Of a stretch of 64,000 nucleotides of DNA, positions 54,652 to 63,941 are shown in pieces (the stretch's first letter is position 1; every line of letters starts with the position of its first letter). The stretch comes from G963665085 sp963665085 (GTDB lineage Bacteria; Bacteroidota; Bacteroidia; Bacteroidales; JAAAOM01). Both the position numbers and the translations under genes were made by a program. The DNA lies in the NCBI GenBank assembly GCA_963665085.2, contig CAXXXS010000001.1, positions 4,526,001 to 4,590,000 on the forward strand, in the 5' to 3' direction. The notes beneath the pieces are model-generated. The model was not told where the DNA came from. It searched no databases and saw only the letters and a list, made by a program, of their open reading frames with translations.

Positions 54652-55632
54652 TTACATCATTCTATATTCAAGGTGTAGATTTAACCAAGTATCATCTTTG
54701 TTAATATCTTTGTAATAACTACATACCTGATAATCAACTGCTATTCTTACCTGTTTTAATGGTTGGTATTGTAATCCCAATAAATATAAATTATTGTTTA
54801 TTGATTCAAGGTTGTTGAAGTCTGTCTTTGGGGATTTTATATAAAGTTTATCAAGTCTGGATATAAAAGCGAAATTTTCAAAAAAGTGGATTGTTGAATA
54901 AAGAGAAATTCCATATCGGTTTTCCCCAGCAACAAAATTATAGTTCCATTTATAGTTGTATTCAAAAGAAAAAGAATATTTACCTTCCTTTCTACAATCA
55001 AATAATGTTGCTAATGTAGATTGTGGTATATTTTTTTTGTAAGTATCTGTATATGCTTTAAAAAATAATTTCTCATTTGGAGAGAATATTATGGCTCCAG
55101 TATATTTCAAAGGAAATGACAGACTAAGATTTCGATATCCTTTTCCATTAAGGATACCTGCTTCAACTATAAAATCAGGAGATACCTTATACTGGGTTCT
55201 TATTCCTAAATCATTAGTCCAACCAAATGATTGTTTATCCTGAAATGTTCGATAAATATATCTGTTCTCCCATTTTTTTAATTGATCATTCATCTGAGAT
55301 GATAATAATATACCTCCATCAACAGTAAATTTGCCTTTCTTATAAGTTATATTACCCGGTTTTATATACGGTGTTAAACGATTTGGATTTTGCTTATTGT
55401 CATACCTGATTACATCAAGCCGTACCTGTCCTGACCAGTTTTCATTTATCCTAAAATTTATCCCAACAAGTAATTTCTCTTGTTTGAAATAAGAAGTATC
55501 TGTTTTTAATGAATGACGAAAATCTGTATACGAATAAATATACGGAGCAACATAATGCTCATCTACATCTCTTTCTTTTTGACAATAGGAAATCCGAGAA
55601 AAAAACAAGAAAACAATAATCCAAATCCGCAT
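54652..55632 (-). CDS. Predicted outer-membrane beta-barrel protein
   Basis: A 326-residue exported protein not assigned to a named family. The signal peptide (1-18, ending ISYCQ) is followed by alternating-hydrophobic strands with aromatic girdles (for example LLVGINFRINENWSGQVRLD, KYSFSFEYNYKWNYNFVAGE and VRIAVDYQVCSYY). It ends with an aromatic pattern (LNLHLEYRMM) as in barrel C-termini. No plug or TonB box. The gene is between the NDK-like gene (43-bp gap) and the EamA transporter (3-bp gap). Confidence 0.65.
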   Translation of the reverse strand: MRIWIIVFLFFSRISYCQKERDVDEHYVAPYIYSYTDFRHSLKTDTSYFKQEKLLVGINFRINENWSGQVRLDVIRYDNKQNPNRLTPYIKPGNITYKKGKFTVDGGILLSSQMNDQLKKWENRYIYRTFQDKQSFGWTNDLGIRTQYKVSPDFIVEAGILNGKGYRNLSLSFPLKYTGAIIFSPNEKLFFKAYTDTYKKNIPQSTLATLFDCRKEGKYSFSFEYNYKWNYNFVAGENRYGISLYSTIHFFENFAFISRLDKLYIKSPKTDFNNLESINNNLYLLGLQYQPLKQVRIAVDYQVCSYYKDINKDDTWLNLHLEYRMM

Positions 55633-55675
55633 TAACTTAAAATCACTTTATAATTTTAAGCGGGCAAAAATAGTT

Positions 55676-56683
55676 TTAAAAATTGGTTTCTTTTAAAATT
55701 TCAATTGCTTCCTGACTGTTTTTTTCTTCTGTTAAGTCAAATACTGAAATATTTTGATCTTTATAAACGGACATTTTATTTTCTAAAACCTTATCTATAA
55801 AATCTTTAGGGAATGAATTAGCTAATAGTTTTCCAAAGCTATAATCATCAATGTTTAATTTAATATTATTTACACGATCCGAATTAAACCTCATTAGCTC
55901 AACAAGCGCTTCTACTGGCCCGGCAGAAAGATGTACTCCGTTTTTGCTGCCATCAATTTCTGGTAAACCAAGTTCATTTTTTTGTTCTAAGAACATTTTT
56001 CTTAAACTACCATCTTTAGCAGATCCCGGATTTGTTACCCCAATAAATTCTGTTCTGGCTATATTCCAATCGATATCTGATGTAATGGTAAATGCAACAA
56101 TAGAACGACCTTCTTTAGTGAAATGATCTAGTTGCATAGGATGAAAACCATTAACAATGAAAACATCTTTAGCCCCAATTTGTATTTTACAAATATAAGT
56201 CCCTCCTCCAAGTTTGTGATTTGGGGTATCTTTCCAAATATCATTTAAACTTTCAGGAGTATAATCCGGGTAATTTGCAAGAAATTCCAAACTTCCCAAA
56301 ATAATATCTTTACTTGCTGATTGATTATATATTTCTTTAAATTTTTGTTTTGAAGCTTCACTAAGATTATCAAAAGCATTCCTTGAGAGTTGGTTAATAA
56401 CACCATAATGTTGGGCTATAACATCATAATCCCCCATATATTTTGCTCCCAGCAGACGCACATTATTTATTTCAAAATTATATTCATCAAGCTTTGAGAA
56501 TATAATATCAAGAATGTTCATAATCTTTACAGATGATATTTTTTGTGTTATCTCAGGCTTAATAAAAAATAAATACTGGTTTTTTTTAACCTCGTTTGTA
56601 CCTTCATATAAATTTTCAACCAGGACAGGTTCACGTTGAGCTTTCTCTATGGCTTTTTTAATCTTAAGTTTTAGTTCAATCAT
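55676..56683 (-). CDS. Nucleoside-diphosphate-kinase-like protein with long insertion
   Basis: 335 residues against about 150 for a normal NDK. The NDK core is split: LFFIKPEIT (Lys42) and a Tyr in QHYGVI (Tyr93) in the first part, then IAR-TEFIGVTNPGSAKDGSLRK (Arg210, Thr217, Arg228) and the active-site histidine segment KNGVHLSAGPVEAL (Asn248, His251). These match the catalytic residues of canonical NDKs one for one. An extra segment of about 70-90 residues lies between, with 35 residues added at the N-terminus and about 65 at the C-terminus. The activity is likely phosphotransfer but the substrate may differ. It heads a unit with the outer-membrane protein and EamA genes. Confidence 0.75.
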   Translation of the reverse strand: MIELKLKIKKAIEKAQREPVLVENLYEGTNEVKKNQYLFFIKPEITQKISSVKIMNILDIIFSKLDEYNFEINNVRLLGAKYMGDYDVIAQHYGVINQLSRNAFDNLSEASKQKFKEIYNQSASKDIILGSLEFLANYPDYTPESLNDIWKDTPNHKLGGGTYICKIQIGAKDVFIVNGFHPMQLDHFTKEGRSIVAFTITSDIDWNIARTEFIGVTNPGSAKDGSLRKMFLEQKNELGLPEIDGSKNGVHLSAGPVEALVELMRFNSDRVNNIKLNIDDYSFGKLLANSFPKDFIDKVLENKMSVYKDQNISVFDLTEEKNSQEAIEILKETNF

Positions 56684-56834
56684 ATCATTTTTATTTATGA
56701 ATCTCTAAAATAGATCTTTTTTAAGAAATTCTTAACATATAAAATGTTGTATTCGTTTTCAATACGCAAAACAATTATCAAAATGTAAACTAACAATCTG
56801 TAGCCATAAGAATTATTTAATATGGAATGAAGAC

Positions 56835-56864
56835 TTGCTAAATAATCAAATCCTTCTATTTTTG
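56835..56864 (+). promoter_or_regulatory. Promoter for the acyl-CoA synthetase gene
   Basis: TTG (56835-56837), 19 bases, then TATTTTTG (56857-56864): a full match to the Bacteroidota TTG-N19-TAnnTTTG pattern. It ends 18 bp before the ATG at 56883. The TTG of the -33 box is the same triplet that a longer start would use, which rules out that start. Confidence 0.75.
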
Positions 56865-56882
56865 TCCAAACTTTTTAATAAA

Positions 56883-58514
56883 ATGCAAAAATTATCATAC
56901 GAAGTAGGAGAAGTTAGTCAACCTTTATTTAAAGAGACTATAATAAAGAATTTAAAAAGAGTTGTTGAAAAAAGTGGTAAACAAGACGCTCTAATTGTAA
57001 ACGCTCAAAATTACCGTGTTACATACAATGAATTCTTTAAAGAGATACAAAATGCAGCAAAAGCATTGGTAGCATTGGGTGTTGAAAAAGGTGACAGAGT
57101 TGGTATTTGGGCTCCCAATCGTTATGAATGGGTAATAATACAATATGCTACTGCATATATTGGAGCAATTCTGGTTAATATCAATCCTGCATACAGGAAA
57201 AACGAACTTAGATTTGCTTTAAACCAGTCTGAAATAAAGCACTTAATAATGTCTAAGGGTTTTAGAATGACTAATTATGTTGAAATGATCGAGAGTGTTT
57301 CTCCTGAAACAAAACACTTGGAAAGTTGGATTGTAATTGATGAAGAATGGGAATCATTTATTAAAGCAGGAGAATCCGTTACATTAGAAGAAATTGATAC
57401 AATTGAAGCTTCTTTAAATTATGAAGATCCAATAAATATACAATATACAAGTGGAACGACAGGATTCCCTAAAGGCGCTACACTTACTCACATGAACATT
57501 CTAAATAATGGTTTTTTTATTGGGGAACGATTAAATTACTCTGATATCGATAGGGTTTGTATACCTGTTCCTTTCTATCATTGTTTTGGGATGGTACTAG
57601 GCAATATGGCTATAACAACTCACGGAGCATGTATGGTTATTCCCGGAGAAGCTTTTGACCCAGAAATAGTTATGCAAACTGTTCAAGAAGAAAAATGCAC
57701 TTCACTATATGGAGTTCCGATGATGTTTATTGCAGAATTAAACCATCCTAACTTTAATAATTATGATTTTTCTTCATTACGCACAGGTATTATGGCCGGT
57801 TCTTCATGTCCTGAAGAGACTATGAAGGAGATTCAGCAGAAAATGAATATGACTGAGGTTAGTATTTGTTATGGAATGACAGAGACAAGTCCTGTATCAA
57901 CACAAACATTTATTCACGATCCATTAGAAAAGCGTGTAGCAACTGTTGGTAAGGTACATCCTCACCTTGAAATAAAGGTGATCGATCCTGAGACAAAAGA
58001 AATACTACCTAGAAATCAACAAGGTGAATTTTGCACAAAAGGATATTCAGTTATGAAAGGTTATTGGAACAATGATGAAGCTACAAAACAAGTAGTTGAA
58101 GATGGCTGGATGCATACCGGTGACTTGGCAATAATGGATGATGAAGGTTATGTGAAGATTGTTGGAAGAATCAAAGATATGATTATCAGGGGTGGTGAAA
58201 ATATTTCACCTTTTGAAATAGAAGAATATCTGCAAACACATGCTAAAATAGAAAGTGTACAGGTTATCGGTGTACCAAGCTTTAAATATGGAGAAGAAGT
58301 TATGGCCTGGGTTAAGCTTAAAAATGGTTGTACAGTAAGCGAAGAAGAACTTCATGATTTTTGCAAAGGACAAATAGCTACATTCAAAATTCCAAAATAC
58401 TGGAAATTCGTTGATTCTTTCCCGGCAACTGTAACCGGTAAAATCAGAAAAATTGAAATGCGTGAAATTGCTTCAAAAGAATTAAATCTGAAAGAAGAAA
58501 GAATTAAAAAATAA
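56883..58514 (+). CDS. AMP-binding acyl-CoA synthetase (fatty acid/medium-chain type)
   Basis: A 543-residue adenylate-forming enzyme that activates a carboxylic acid with ATP and joins it to CoA. P-loop-like motif A5-A3: YTSGTTGFPKGATLTH; then YGMTETSPVST, GWMHTGDLAIMDDEGY, and the C-terminal Lys in TVTGKIRKIEM. The overall pattern is that of FadD/ACSM-type ligases of fatty acids. The ATG at 56883 is chosen over an upstream TTG because of the promoter. Long terminator-like hairpin downstream; the next plus-strand gene is separated by an IS200. Confidence 0.9.
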   Translation: MQKLSYEVGEVSQPLFKETIIKNLKRVVEKSGKQDALIVNAQNYRVTYNEFFKEIQNAAKALVALGVEKGDRVGIWAPNRYEWVIIQYATAYIGAILVNINPAYRKNELRFALNQSEIKHLIMSKGFRMTNYVEMIESVSPETKHLESWIVIDEEWESFIKAGESVTLEEIDTIEASLNYEDPINIQYTSGTTGFPKGATLTHMNILNNGFFIGERLNYSDIDRVCIPVPFYHCFGMVLGNMAITTHGACMVIPGEAFDPEIVMQTVQEEKCTSLYGVPMMFIAELNHPNFNNYDFSSLRTGIMAGSSCPEETMKEIQQKMNMTEVSICYGMTETSPVSTQTFIHDPLEKRVATVGKVHPHLEIKVIDPETKEILPRNQQGEFCTKGYSVMKGYWNNDEATKQVVEDGWMHTGDLAIMDDEGYVKIVGRIKDMIIRGGENISPFEIEEYLQTHAKIESVQVIGVPSFKYGEEVMAWVKLKNGCTVSEEELHDFCKGQIATFKIPKYWKFVDSFPATVTGKIRKIEMREIASKELNLKEERIKK

Positions 58515-58547
58515 GCCAGCAAGATTCCCAATAAAATCAATTAATGA

Positions 58548-58603
58548 AGATATCTCGACTTTGCTCAAAGTGATATATAACTAAAAACAAAGTCGAGACA
58601 TCT
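58548..58603 (+). terminator. Long-loop hairpin after the acyl-CoA synthetase gene
   Basis: 16-bp arms with a single mismatch (58548-58563 and 58588-58603, core TCTCGACTTTG) around a 24-base loop, 33 bp past the stop and followed by TTTAATTT. It may be a terminator. Confidence 0.5.
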
Positions 58604-58755
58604 TTAATTTCTATACAATTTTTCACACAACTCTTAAAAAAACGTATAAAATTCATTTGATTTTGTTTTTATATTTATGATTCTTGATGTCGTCTGGACA
58701 TTTCTATTTCAGAGTTTTATACTATCTAATAAATACAAAAACAGATAGTGAATGA

Positions 58756-58774
58756 CCACCGTCAAAGACGGTGG
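58756..58774. repeat. IS200 end hairpin (right end)
   Basis: Perfect 8-bp stem with a 3-base loop (CCACCGTC-AAA-GACGGTGG). It lies downstream of tnpA and has the same stem length and loop size as the left-end palindrome. Confidence 0.75.
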
Positions 58775-58788
58775 CTTCAATTACAGCA

Positions 58789-58803
58789 CCCTCTAAAAGA
58801 GGG
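58789..58803 (-). terminator. Possible terminator of tnpA
   Basis: 5-bp CCCTC/GAGGG stem around TAAAA, five bases past the tnpA stop on the minus strand. It is short and lacks a good T tract. Confidence 0.35.
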
Positions 58804-58808
58804 ATAGG

Positions 58809-59231
58809 CTAACGTTCTCTGTTCTTTTTGTCTTCGTGCTGTTGATACTTTACATATTTGCGAATCATTTCTTCATCAAGACCAACTGTACAAATGAAGT
58901 ATCCTCTTGACCAAAAATGATTTCCCCAATACGGCTTAGACTTCAAACTCGGATATGTCTTGAAAAGTCGTATGGCTGTTTTACCTTTTAAGATGCCCAT
59001 GAAATCGGAAATGGATATTTTTGGCGGCACTGAACATAACATGTGCACATGATCTTTTTGCACACTCAGTTCATCAACTATGACCTCTTTCCATTGACAA
59101 ATTGCGAGAATATCGTGTTCAAGCAATGATTTGATCATACCTTCTAATACCTGAAAACGATACTTCGGCGTAAAAACAATATGGTATTCGCATTTGTAAA
59201 AAACATGTGTTAGTTTTCGAAATTTACCCAT
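58809..59231 (-). CDS. tnpA: IS200/IS605 family Y1 transposase TnpA
   Basis: A 140-residue HUH single-strand transposase. Visible are the FTPKYRF start of the family, the HUH pair in KDHVHMLCSVPPKIS, FSRGYF-like segment FWSRGYFICTVG and the catalytic tyrosine region IRKYVKYQQ. It cuts single-stranded DNA at the element ends and forms a 5'-phosphotyrosine. Length is within the normal range and the frame is intact, so the element may be active. Confidence 0.92.
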   Translation of the reverse strand: MGKFRKLTHVFYKCEYHIVFTPKYRFQVLEGMIKSLLEHDILAICQWKEVIVDELSVQKDHVHMLCSVPPKISISDFMGILKGKTAIRLFKTYPSLKSKPYWGNHFWSRGYFICTVGLDEEMIRKYVKYQQHEDKKNRER

Positions 59232-59293
59232 AATTTTACTTTTTTAAGTTTATATTATGGGCAAAGCTATATGGCTAAGCCTAACTTACATGA

Positions 59294-59312
59294 CCACCGC
59301 CTAAGGCGGTGG
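59294..59312. repeat. IS200 end hairpin (left end)
   Basis: Perfect 8-bp stem with a 3-base loop (CCACCGCC-TAA-GGCGGTGG) upstream of tnpA. It lies 29 bp before the ATG of the next plus-strand gene. Confidence 0.75.
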
Positions 59313-59340
59313 TTTTTCAGATTTTAAATAAAATTGGACT

Positions 59341-59982
59341 ATGAAACCAAAGATTGAAATAAAGTTTACAGATGTCATAAAATATCTAATCGAGGCTTTA
59401 ATCGTGACTTTTGGAGTTGTTTTAGGATTGGTATTAACCCAGCATAATTCACAAAAAAACACAAACAAGAATACAATAGCTGCACTAAACCAGGTTGTTG
59501 AAGAGATAGAAGCCAATATCCATAAATTTGAAGAGTCATTAGAATATCATAAAAAGGTATCAATTCAAATAGATAGTGTGTTGCCTACAGTAAATCCGAA
59601 AGACTATGAAAAGAAATATTTTAATTATATGGATTTCAGATTTAATGAATTAAAAGGGTGGAATGGATTAAGTACAGTAGATTATGAAAATGTTGTTTTT
59701 GAGAGTGCTAGGATTAATGGTGTTTTTCAGGAATTAAATATTGAAACCATAAAACTCATTTCTGAAGCTTATTCACAAATGGATATTTACAATGAATTCA
59801 AAAAAATATACTGGAATAAATTCTTTTCTTTAGATTCAAAAACAACTGTTTTCGATATCATACAGCTACTTTACATTATGAAAAATGATATAACACATCT
59901 AGAAAACCAAACACTTGATATACTAAACAAAACAAACACTGAATTAAAAAAATCTATACAGAATAACGCATATAAAAAATAG
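59341..59982 (+). CDS. Membrane-anchored coiled-coil protein of unknown function
   Basis: 213 residues, not firmly recognised. A short cytoplasmic start (PKIEIKFTDVIKY) leads into one transmembrane helix (about 16-34, EALIVTFGVVLGLVLTQ). A helical, partly coiled-coil domain follows (NQVVEEIEANIHKFEESLEY), then a mixed helical C-terminus. The layout resembles the single-pass DUF6090-type proteins of Bacteroidota, but the match is loose. The nearest upstream DNA is the IS200 end, so its native promoter may have been displaced. Confidence 0.6.
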   Translation: MKPKIEIKFTDVIKYLIEALIVTFGVVLGLVLTQHNSQKNTNKNTIAALNQVVEEIEANIHKFEESLEYHKKVSIQIDSVLPTVNPKDYEKKYFNYMDFRFNELKGWNGLSTVDYENVVFESARINGVFQELNIETIKLISEAYSQMDIYNEFKKIYWNKFFSLDSKTTVFDIIQLLYIMKNDITHLENQTLDILNKTNTELKKSIQNNAYKK

Positions 59983-60022
59983 ATACAACTACTTTTATTA
60001 ATGTAAATCTTTTCTTAATAAA

Positions 60023-60082
60023 AAGAAAGTGCTATTTGTTCCAGAAACAAGATATTTTTCAGGAACAAACAACACTTTTCTT
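60023..60082. terminator. Imperfect hairpin between the membrane protein gene and purL
   Basis: About 20-bp imperfect arms (60023-60042 and 60062-60082, core TTTGTTCC/GGAACAAA) flanked on both sides by T/A-rich runs. It lies in the 119-bp gap between two convergent genes, so it is a likely shared terminator. Confidence 0.55.
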
Positions 60083-60101
60083 AATATATAGTAGTTAGTA
60101 T

Positions 60102-63100
60102 TTACTTTTGTTTATTTTCCATAATCCACTCTTTTGCATTTACAAATGCTTCTATCCATGGACTAACCTGATCATTCTTTCTTTCATCAGGGAAATTTGC
60201 CCAGTTCCAGGGGAATATTGCACGCTCAAGGTGTGGCATCATAACTAAGTGCCTACCATCAGGAGATGCAATTCCAGCAACATCATATTCAGATCCATTA
60301 GGATTTGCCGGGTAAACAGAGTGACTATATTTCATTACAACATTGTAATTTTCGACATCCTTAGAAAATGTAAATTTACCTTCTCCATGTGCAACCCAAA
60401 TTCCTAATTTACTTCCAGACAATGACTTTAACATGATAGATTCATTATTTGGAATATCAACATTTAAGAATGAACATTCAAACTTATGAGAATCGTTAAT
60501 TGCCATTTTTGGATGTTCCTCACTAACGGGGTGAATTAAGTTAAGTTCCATCATTAACTGGCATCCATTACAAACTCCAAGAGACATTGTGTCCTTGCGT
60601 GCATAAAAATTATCCAATGCTTTTTTCGCTTTTGGATTGTATAAGAATGCACCAGCCCATCCTTTTGCAGATCCTAAAACATCTGAGTTTGAGAAACCTC
60701 CAACAAAAACTATAAAGTTGATATCTTCAAGAGTCTCTCTCCCCGAAACAAGGTCGGTCATATGAACATCCTTCACATCCATACCTGCCAGGTACATTGA
60801 ATAAGCCATCTCGCGATCTCCATTCACTCCTTTTTCACGAATGATAGCAGCTTTTATACCAGATGGAGTTCTTCGCTTTTTATCAATACCATATTGTTCA
60901 AGGCTTCCGGTAAATTGTTCTGGAAATTTATAGGTAAGCTTTGTGTTTTTATAATTTTTGAATCTTTCTTCAGCTAATTTACCAGCACACTGATTAGAAT
61001 CTAAAAGATATGAAGTTCTAAACCATATATCTCTGTATTTATCAATGTCAAGAGAAATTTTTGTATTTCCTTTATTTACTTCTACAACTCTATCATCTAT
61101 TGGTACACCCAATACATAAAAAGGAACTGCATTTGTTTTTAGGATTTCCTCTACATCAGATTCTGTTTCAATTTGAATAATGATTCCTGGGTTTTCACTA
61201 AACAAAATATTCTCTAAACTATCTTCAATTGAATTAAAATCAAGTTTTAAACCTCCTTTTTCATTAGCAAAATTCATTTCAAGAAGAGAAGTAATTAAAC
61301 CTCCAGAACCAATATCATGGCCTGCTACTATTTTTCCATCAGTTATTAATTGTTGTATAGTATTAAATGCAACGACAAACTTATCGGCATCTGAGACAGT
61401 TGGCGTGTCTTTACCTATCTTGTTAAGAATTTGAGCAAAACTGCTTCCATCTGGTTTAAATGCATCATTAGAGAAGTTAACGTATAATAATTTTGAATCC
61501 TTTTTAAGCTTTAATACAGGTTCCACTACGTTGTTGATATCTGATACTTCTCCTGCTGCAGAGATTATTACGGTACCTGGAGCAAACACAACATCCCCAT
61601 TTGGATATTTTTGTGTCATCGACAGAGAATCCTTACCTGTTGGGATATTTATTCCAAGAGCAATGGCAAAATCACTTGCTGCTTGAACGGCTTCATATAA
61701 CCTGTAATTTTCACTTTCATTTTTTGCAGGCCACATCCAGTTTGCTGATAGTGAAATACTGGTTAATCCACCTTCAATAGGAGCCCAAATAATATTTGTT
61801 AATGATTCTGCAATTGAAAGAACACTTGCTTTAGCTGGATCTGCCAATGCAGCAACCGGCGCATGTCCAACAGAAGTAGCAACTCCTTTTATTCCCTGGT
61901 AATCAATTGCAGCAACACCTAAATTATTTAATGGTAATTGTATTTCACCTGCTGTTTGTTGTTTTGCTATTTTACCTGTCACACAACGATCCACTTTGTT
62001 TGTTAACCAGTCTTTACAAGCAACAGCTTCCAGTTGAAGTAATTGTTCAATATAGTATTCAATTTTTGAACTATCAACAGTTAATTCGCTAAAATCAGAA
62101 GGAGATGTTTTATCCTCAAGAATAGTTTTTGGTGGATTACCAAACATATCTTCTAATTTCAGATCAAGAGGTTTCTCTCCAGTGTTTTCATTTTCGAACG
62201 TAAATTGGTGATCTCCTGTCGTTTCTCCAATCACATACATCGGAGCTCTTTCCCTCTCAGCAATCTCTTTTAATAATTGAGTATCTTCTTTTTTAAGAAT
62301 TAATCCCATTCTTTCTTGCGACTCGTTCCCTATCAATTCTTTTGCTGAAAGTGTAGGATCTCCAACAGGTAATTTATCTAAGTGTATTTTACCTCCTGTT
62401 TCTTCTACTAATTCAGATAAACAATTTAAATGTCCGCCAGCCCCATGATCATGAATGGAAACAATTGGATTATTATCTAATTCAGAAAGTGCCCGAATAG
62501 CATTACATACACGTTTTTGCATTTCTGGATTTGAACGCTGTACAGCATTTAATTCAATTGCATTTTCAAATTCTCCTGTAGCTACAGATGATACAGAGCC
62601 TCCGCCCATTCCAATACGGTAATTATCACCTCCCAGCAATACCACAGCATCTCCAACTTCAGGTGTATCTTTTAAGGTATCTTTTTTATAACCATAACCG
62701 ATACCTCCTGCAAGCATGATGACTTTATCAAAACCAAAACTCTTACCATTCTCTGTATGCTCAAAAGTAAGTACACTACCACAGATAAGTGGCTGACCGA
62801 ATTTATTACCAAAATCGCTGGCCCCGTTTGATGCTTTAATTAATATTTCTTCAGGGGTTTGATACAACCATTTTCTTTCTGCATTATTCTTTTCCCAGCT
62901 TCTGCCTCCTTCTAATCTGGGATAAGCAGTCATATATACAGCGGTACCAGCTAAAGGAAATGCCCCTTTACCTCCGGCTACACGATCTCTGATTTCTCCT
63001 CCTGATCCTGTAGCTGCACCATTAAAAGGTTCTACAGTTGTAGGGAAATTATGAGTTTCTGCTTTCAATGAAATTATTGATTCTATATCATTTATCTCGA

Positions 63101-63803
63101 AAAAATCAGCTTTATTCTGACTTTTAGGAGCAAAACGCTCAATCACAGGGCCAGAAAGAAAAGCACAATTATCTTTATAGGCTGAAACAACCTTATTAAG
63201 GTTCTTTTGTGTAGTCAATTTAATTAACTGGAATAAGGTTAACTCTTTTTCCTTGCCATCAATAATAAATGAACCATTAAAAATTTTATGCCTGCAATGC
63301 TCTGAATTAACTTGGGAGAAACCAAATATCTCGCCATCAGTAAGGCTACGTCCAAGTTTTTTACTTAATTCTTTTAAATAATTTACTTCATCCGGACTTA
63401 ATGCTAAACCTTCTTGTTGATTGTATGATTCTATGTCTTCAACCTCTTTTATTGCTTCAGGCTTTTTGTTTATTGTAAATATTTCCTGATCTAATTTTTT
63501 ATATACTCTTTGAAGCATCGGGTCGTAACCAGGAGCATCAGTCTCTGAAGAAATAAATTCTTCAATTCTTACAACTCCTTTTATTCCCATATTTAAAGTA
63601 ATCTCTACAGCATTTGTACTCCAAGGAGTTATCATTTCCTTTCTTGGACCAACAAATGTACCTTCTACAACTTCCTTGTCTAGAAATAATGCATTGCCAA
63701 ATAACCAGGAAAATTTTTCTATCGTTTGATTATCAGGTCTTGAAATAGCTTGTAAAGCTATAATGTGTTTCTCTTTAGATTCAAAGAATAAAATCATAAT
63801 CAT
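60102..63803 (-). CDS. purL: Phosphoribosylformylglycinamidine synthase
   Basis: The large single-chain FGAM synthase of purine synthesis, 1233 residues. It joins FGAR, glutamine and ATP. The N-terminal PurS-like domain (about 1-150) is followed by two AIR-synthase-like ATP domains: TVEPFNGAATGSGGEIRDRV in the first, and the symmetric half with IPTGKDSLSMTQKYPNGDVV. The C-terminal class I amidotransferase (about 965-1233) has its nucleophile in LGVCNGCQLM and the His in IWVAHGEGKF. It is full length with no break. A TAnnTTTG element lies 16 bp upstream of its start. Confidence 0.96.
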   Translation of the reverse strand: MIMILFFESKEKHIIALQAISRPDNQTIEKFSWLFGNALFLDKEVVEGTFVGPRKEMITPWSTNAVEITLNMGIKGVVRIEEFISSETDAPGYDPMLQRVYKKLDQEIFTINKKPEAIKEVEDIESYNQQEGLALSPDEVNYLKELSKKLGRSLTDGEIFGFSQVNSEHCRHKIFNGSFIIDGKEKELTLFQLIKLTTQKNLNKVVSAYKDNCAFLSGPVIERFAPKSQNKADFFEINDIESIISLKAETHNFPTTVEPFNGAATGSGGEIRDRVAGGKGAFPLAGTAVYMTAYPRLEGGRSWEKNNAERKWLYQTPEEILIKASNGASDFGNKFGQPLICGSVLTFEHTENGKSFGFDKVIMLAGGIGYGYKKDTLKDTPEVGDAVVLLGGDNYRIGMGGGSVSSVATGEFENAIELNAVQRSNPEMQKRVCNAIRALSELDNNPIVSIHDHGAGGHLNCLSELVEETGGKIHLDKLPVGDPTLSAKELIGNESQERMGLILKKEDTQLLKEIAERERAPMYVIGETTGDHQFTFENENTGEKPLDLKLEDMFGNPPKTILEDKTSPSDFSELTVDSSKIEYYIEQLLQLEAVACKDWLTNKVDRCVTGKIAKQQTAGEIQLPLNNLGVAAIDYQGIKGVATSVGHAPVAALADPAKASVLSIAESLTNIIWAPIEGGLTSISLSANWMWPAKNESENYRLYEAVQAASDFAIALGINIPTGKDSLSMTQKYPNGDVVFAPGTVIISAAGEVSDINNVVEPVLKLKKDSKLLYVNFSNDAFKPDGSSFAQILNKIGKDTPTVSDADKFVVAFNTIQQLITDGKIVAGHDIGSGGLITSLLEMNFANEKGGLKLDFNSIEDSLENILFSENPGIIIQIETESDVEEILKTNAVPFYVLGVPIDDRVVEVNKGNTKISLDIDKYRDIWFRTSYLLDSNQCAGKLAEERFKNYKNTKLTYKFPEQFTGSLEQYGIDKKRRTPSGIKAAIIREKGVNGDREMAYSMYLAGMDVKDVHMTDLVSGRETLEDINFIVFVGGFSNSDVLGSAKGWAGAFLYNPKAKKALDNFYARKDTMSLGVCNGCQLMMELNLIHPVSEEHPKMAINDSHKFECSFLNVDIPNNESIMLKSLSGSKLGIWVAHGEGKFTFSKDVENYNVVMKYSHSVYPANPNGSEYDVAGIASPDGRHLVMMPHLERAIFPWNWANFPDERKNDQVSPWIEAFVNAKEWIMENKQK

Positions 63804-63818
63804 TATTTATTTATGCTG

Positions 63819-63826
63819 CAAATTTA
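63819..63826 (-). promoter_or_regulatory. Possible -7 element for purL
   Basis: Minus-strand TAAATTTG fits TAnnTTTG and lies 16 bp upstream of the purL start. No TTG in the -33 position. Confidence 0.4.
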
Positions 63827-63933
63827 GTAAAACAAGTAAACTAGGTCTAAAATAGATGCATGTAAAAATTAACAAGTTATTAGTTCTTTTATAGAAAATT
63901 TAATTTGTTTTCATTAAGTTCAATTAAAAATTT

Positions 63934-63941
63934 TATATTTG
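63934..63941 (+). promoter_or_regulatory. Possible -7 element for a gene beyond the window
   Basis: Plus-strand TATATTTG fits TAnnTTTG in the last 70 bases, divergent from purL. No open frame begins before base 64000, so any gene it serves starts outside. Confidence 0.4.

Larger units (their letters stand above)
58750..59320 (-). mobile_element. IS200/IS605-family insertion sequence (tnpA only)
   Basis: About 0.57 kb holding a single Y1 transposase. Both ends have subterminal palindromes: CCACCGCC-TTA-GGCGGTGG (minus-strand reading, 59294-59312) before the gene, and CCACCGTC-TTT-GACGGTGG (58756-58774) after it. Both are followed by GGTCAT-type sequence on the minus strand. There is no inverted repeat or target duplication, as expected. 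No tnpB is present. Exact cleavage sites cannot be read, so the ends are approximate. Confidence 0.8.

Noticed and set aside
56835..56882. TTG start for the acyl-CoA synthetase
   Set aside because: The TTG is the -33 box of a full promoter; the extension is not family-like.
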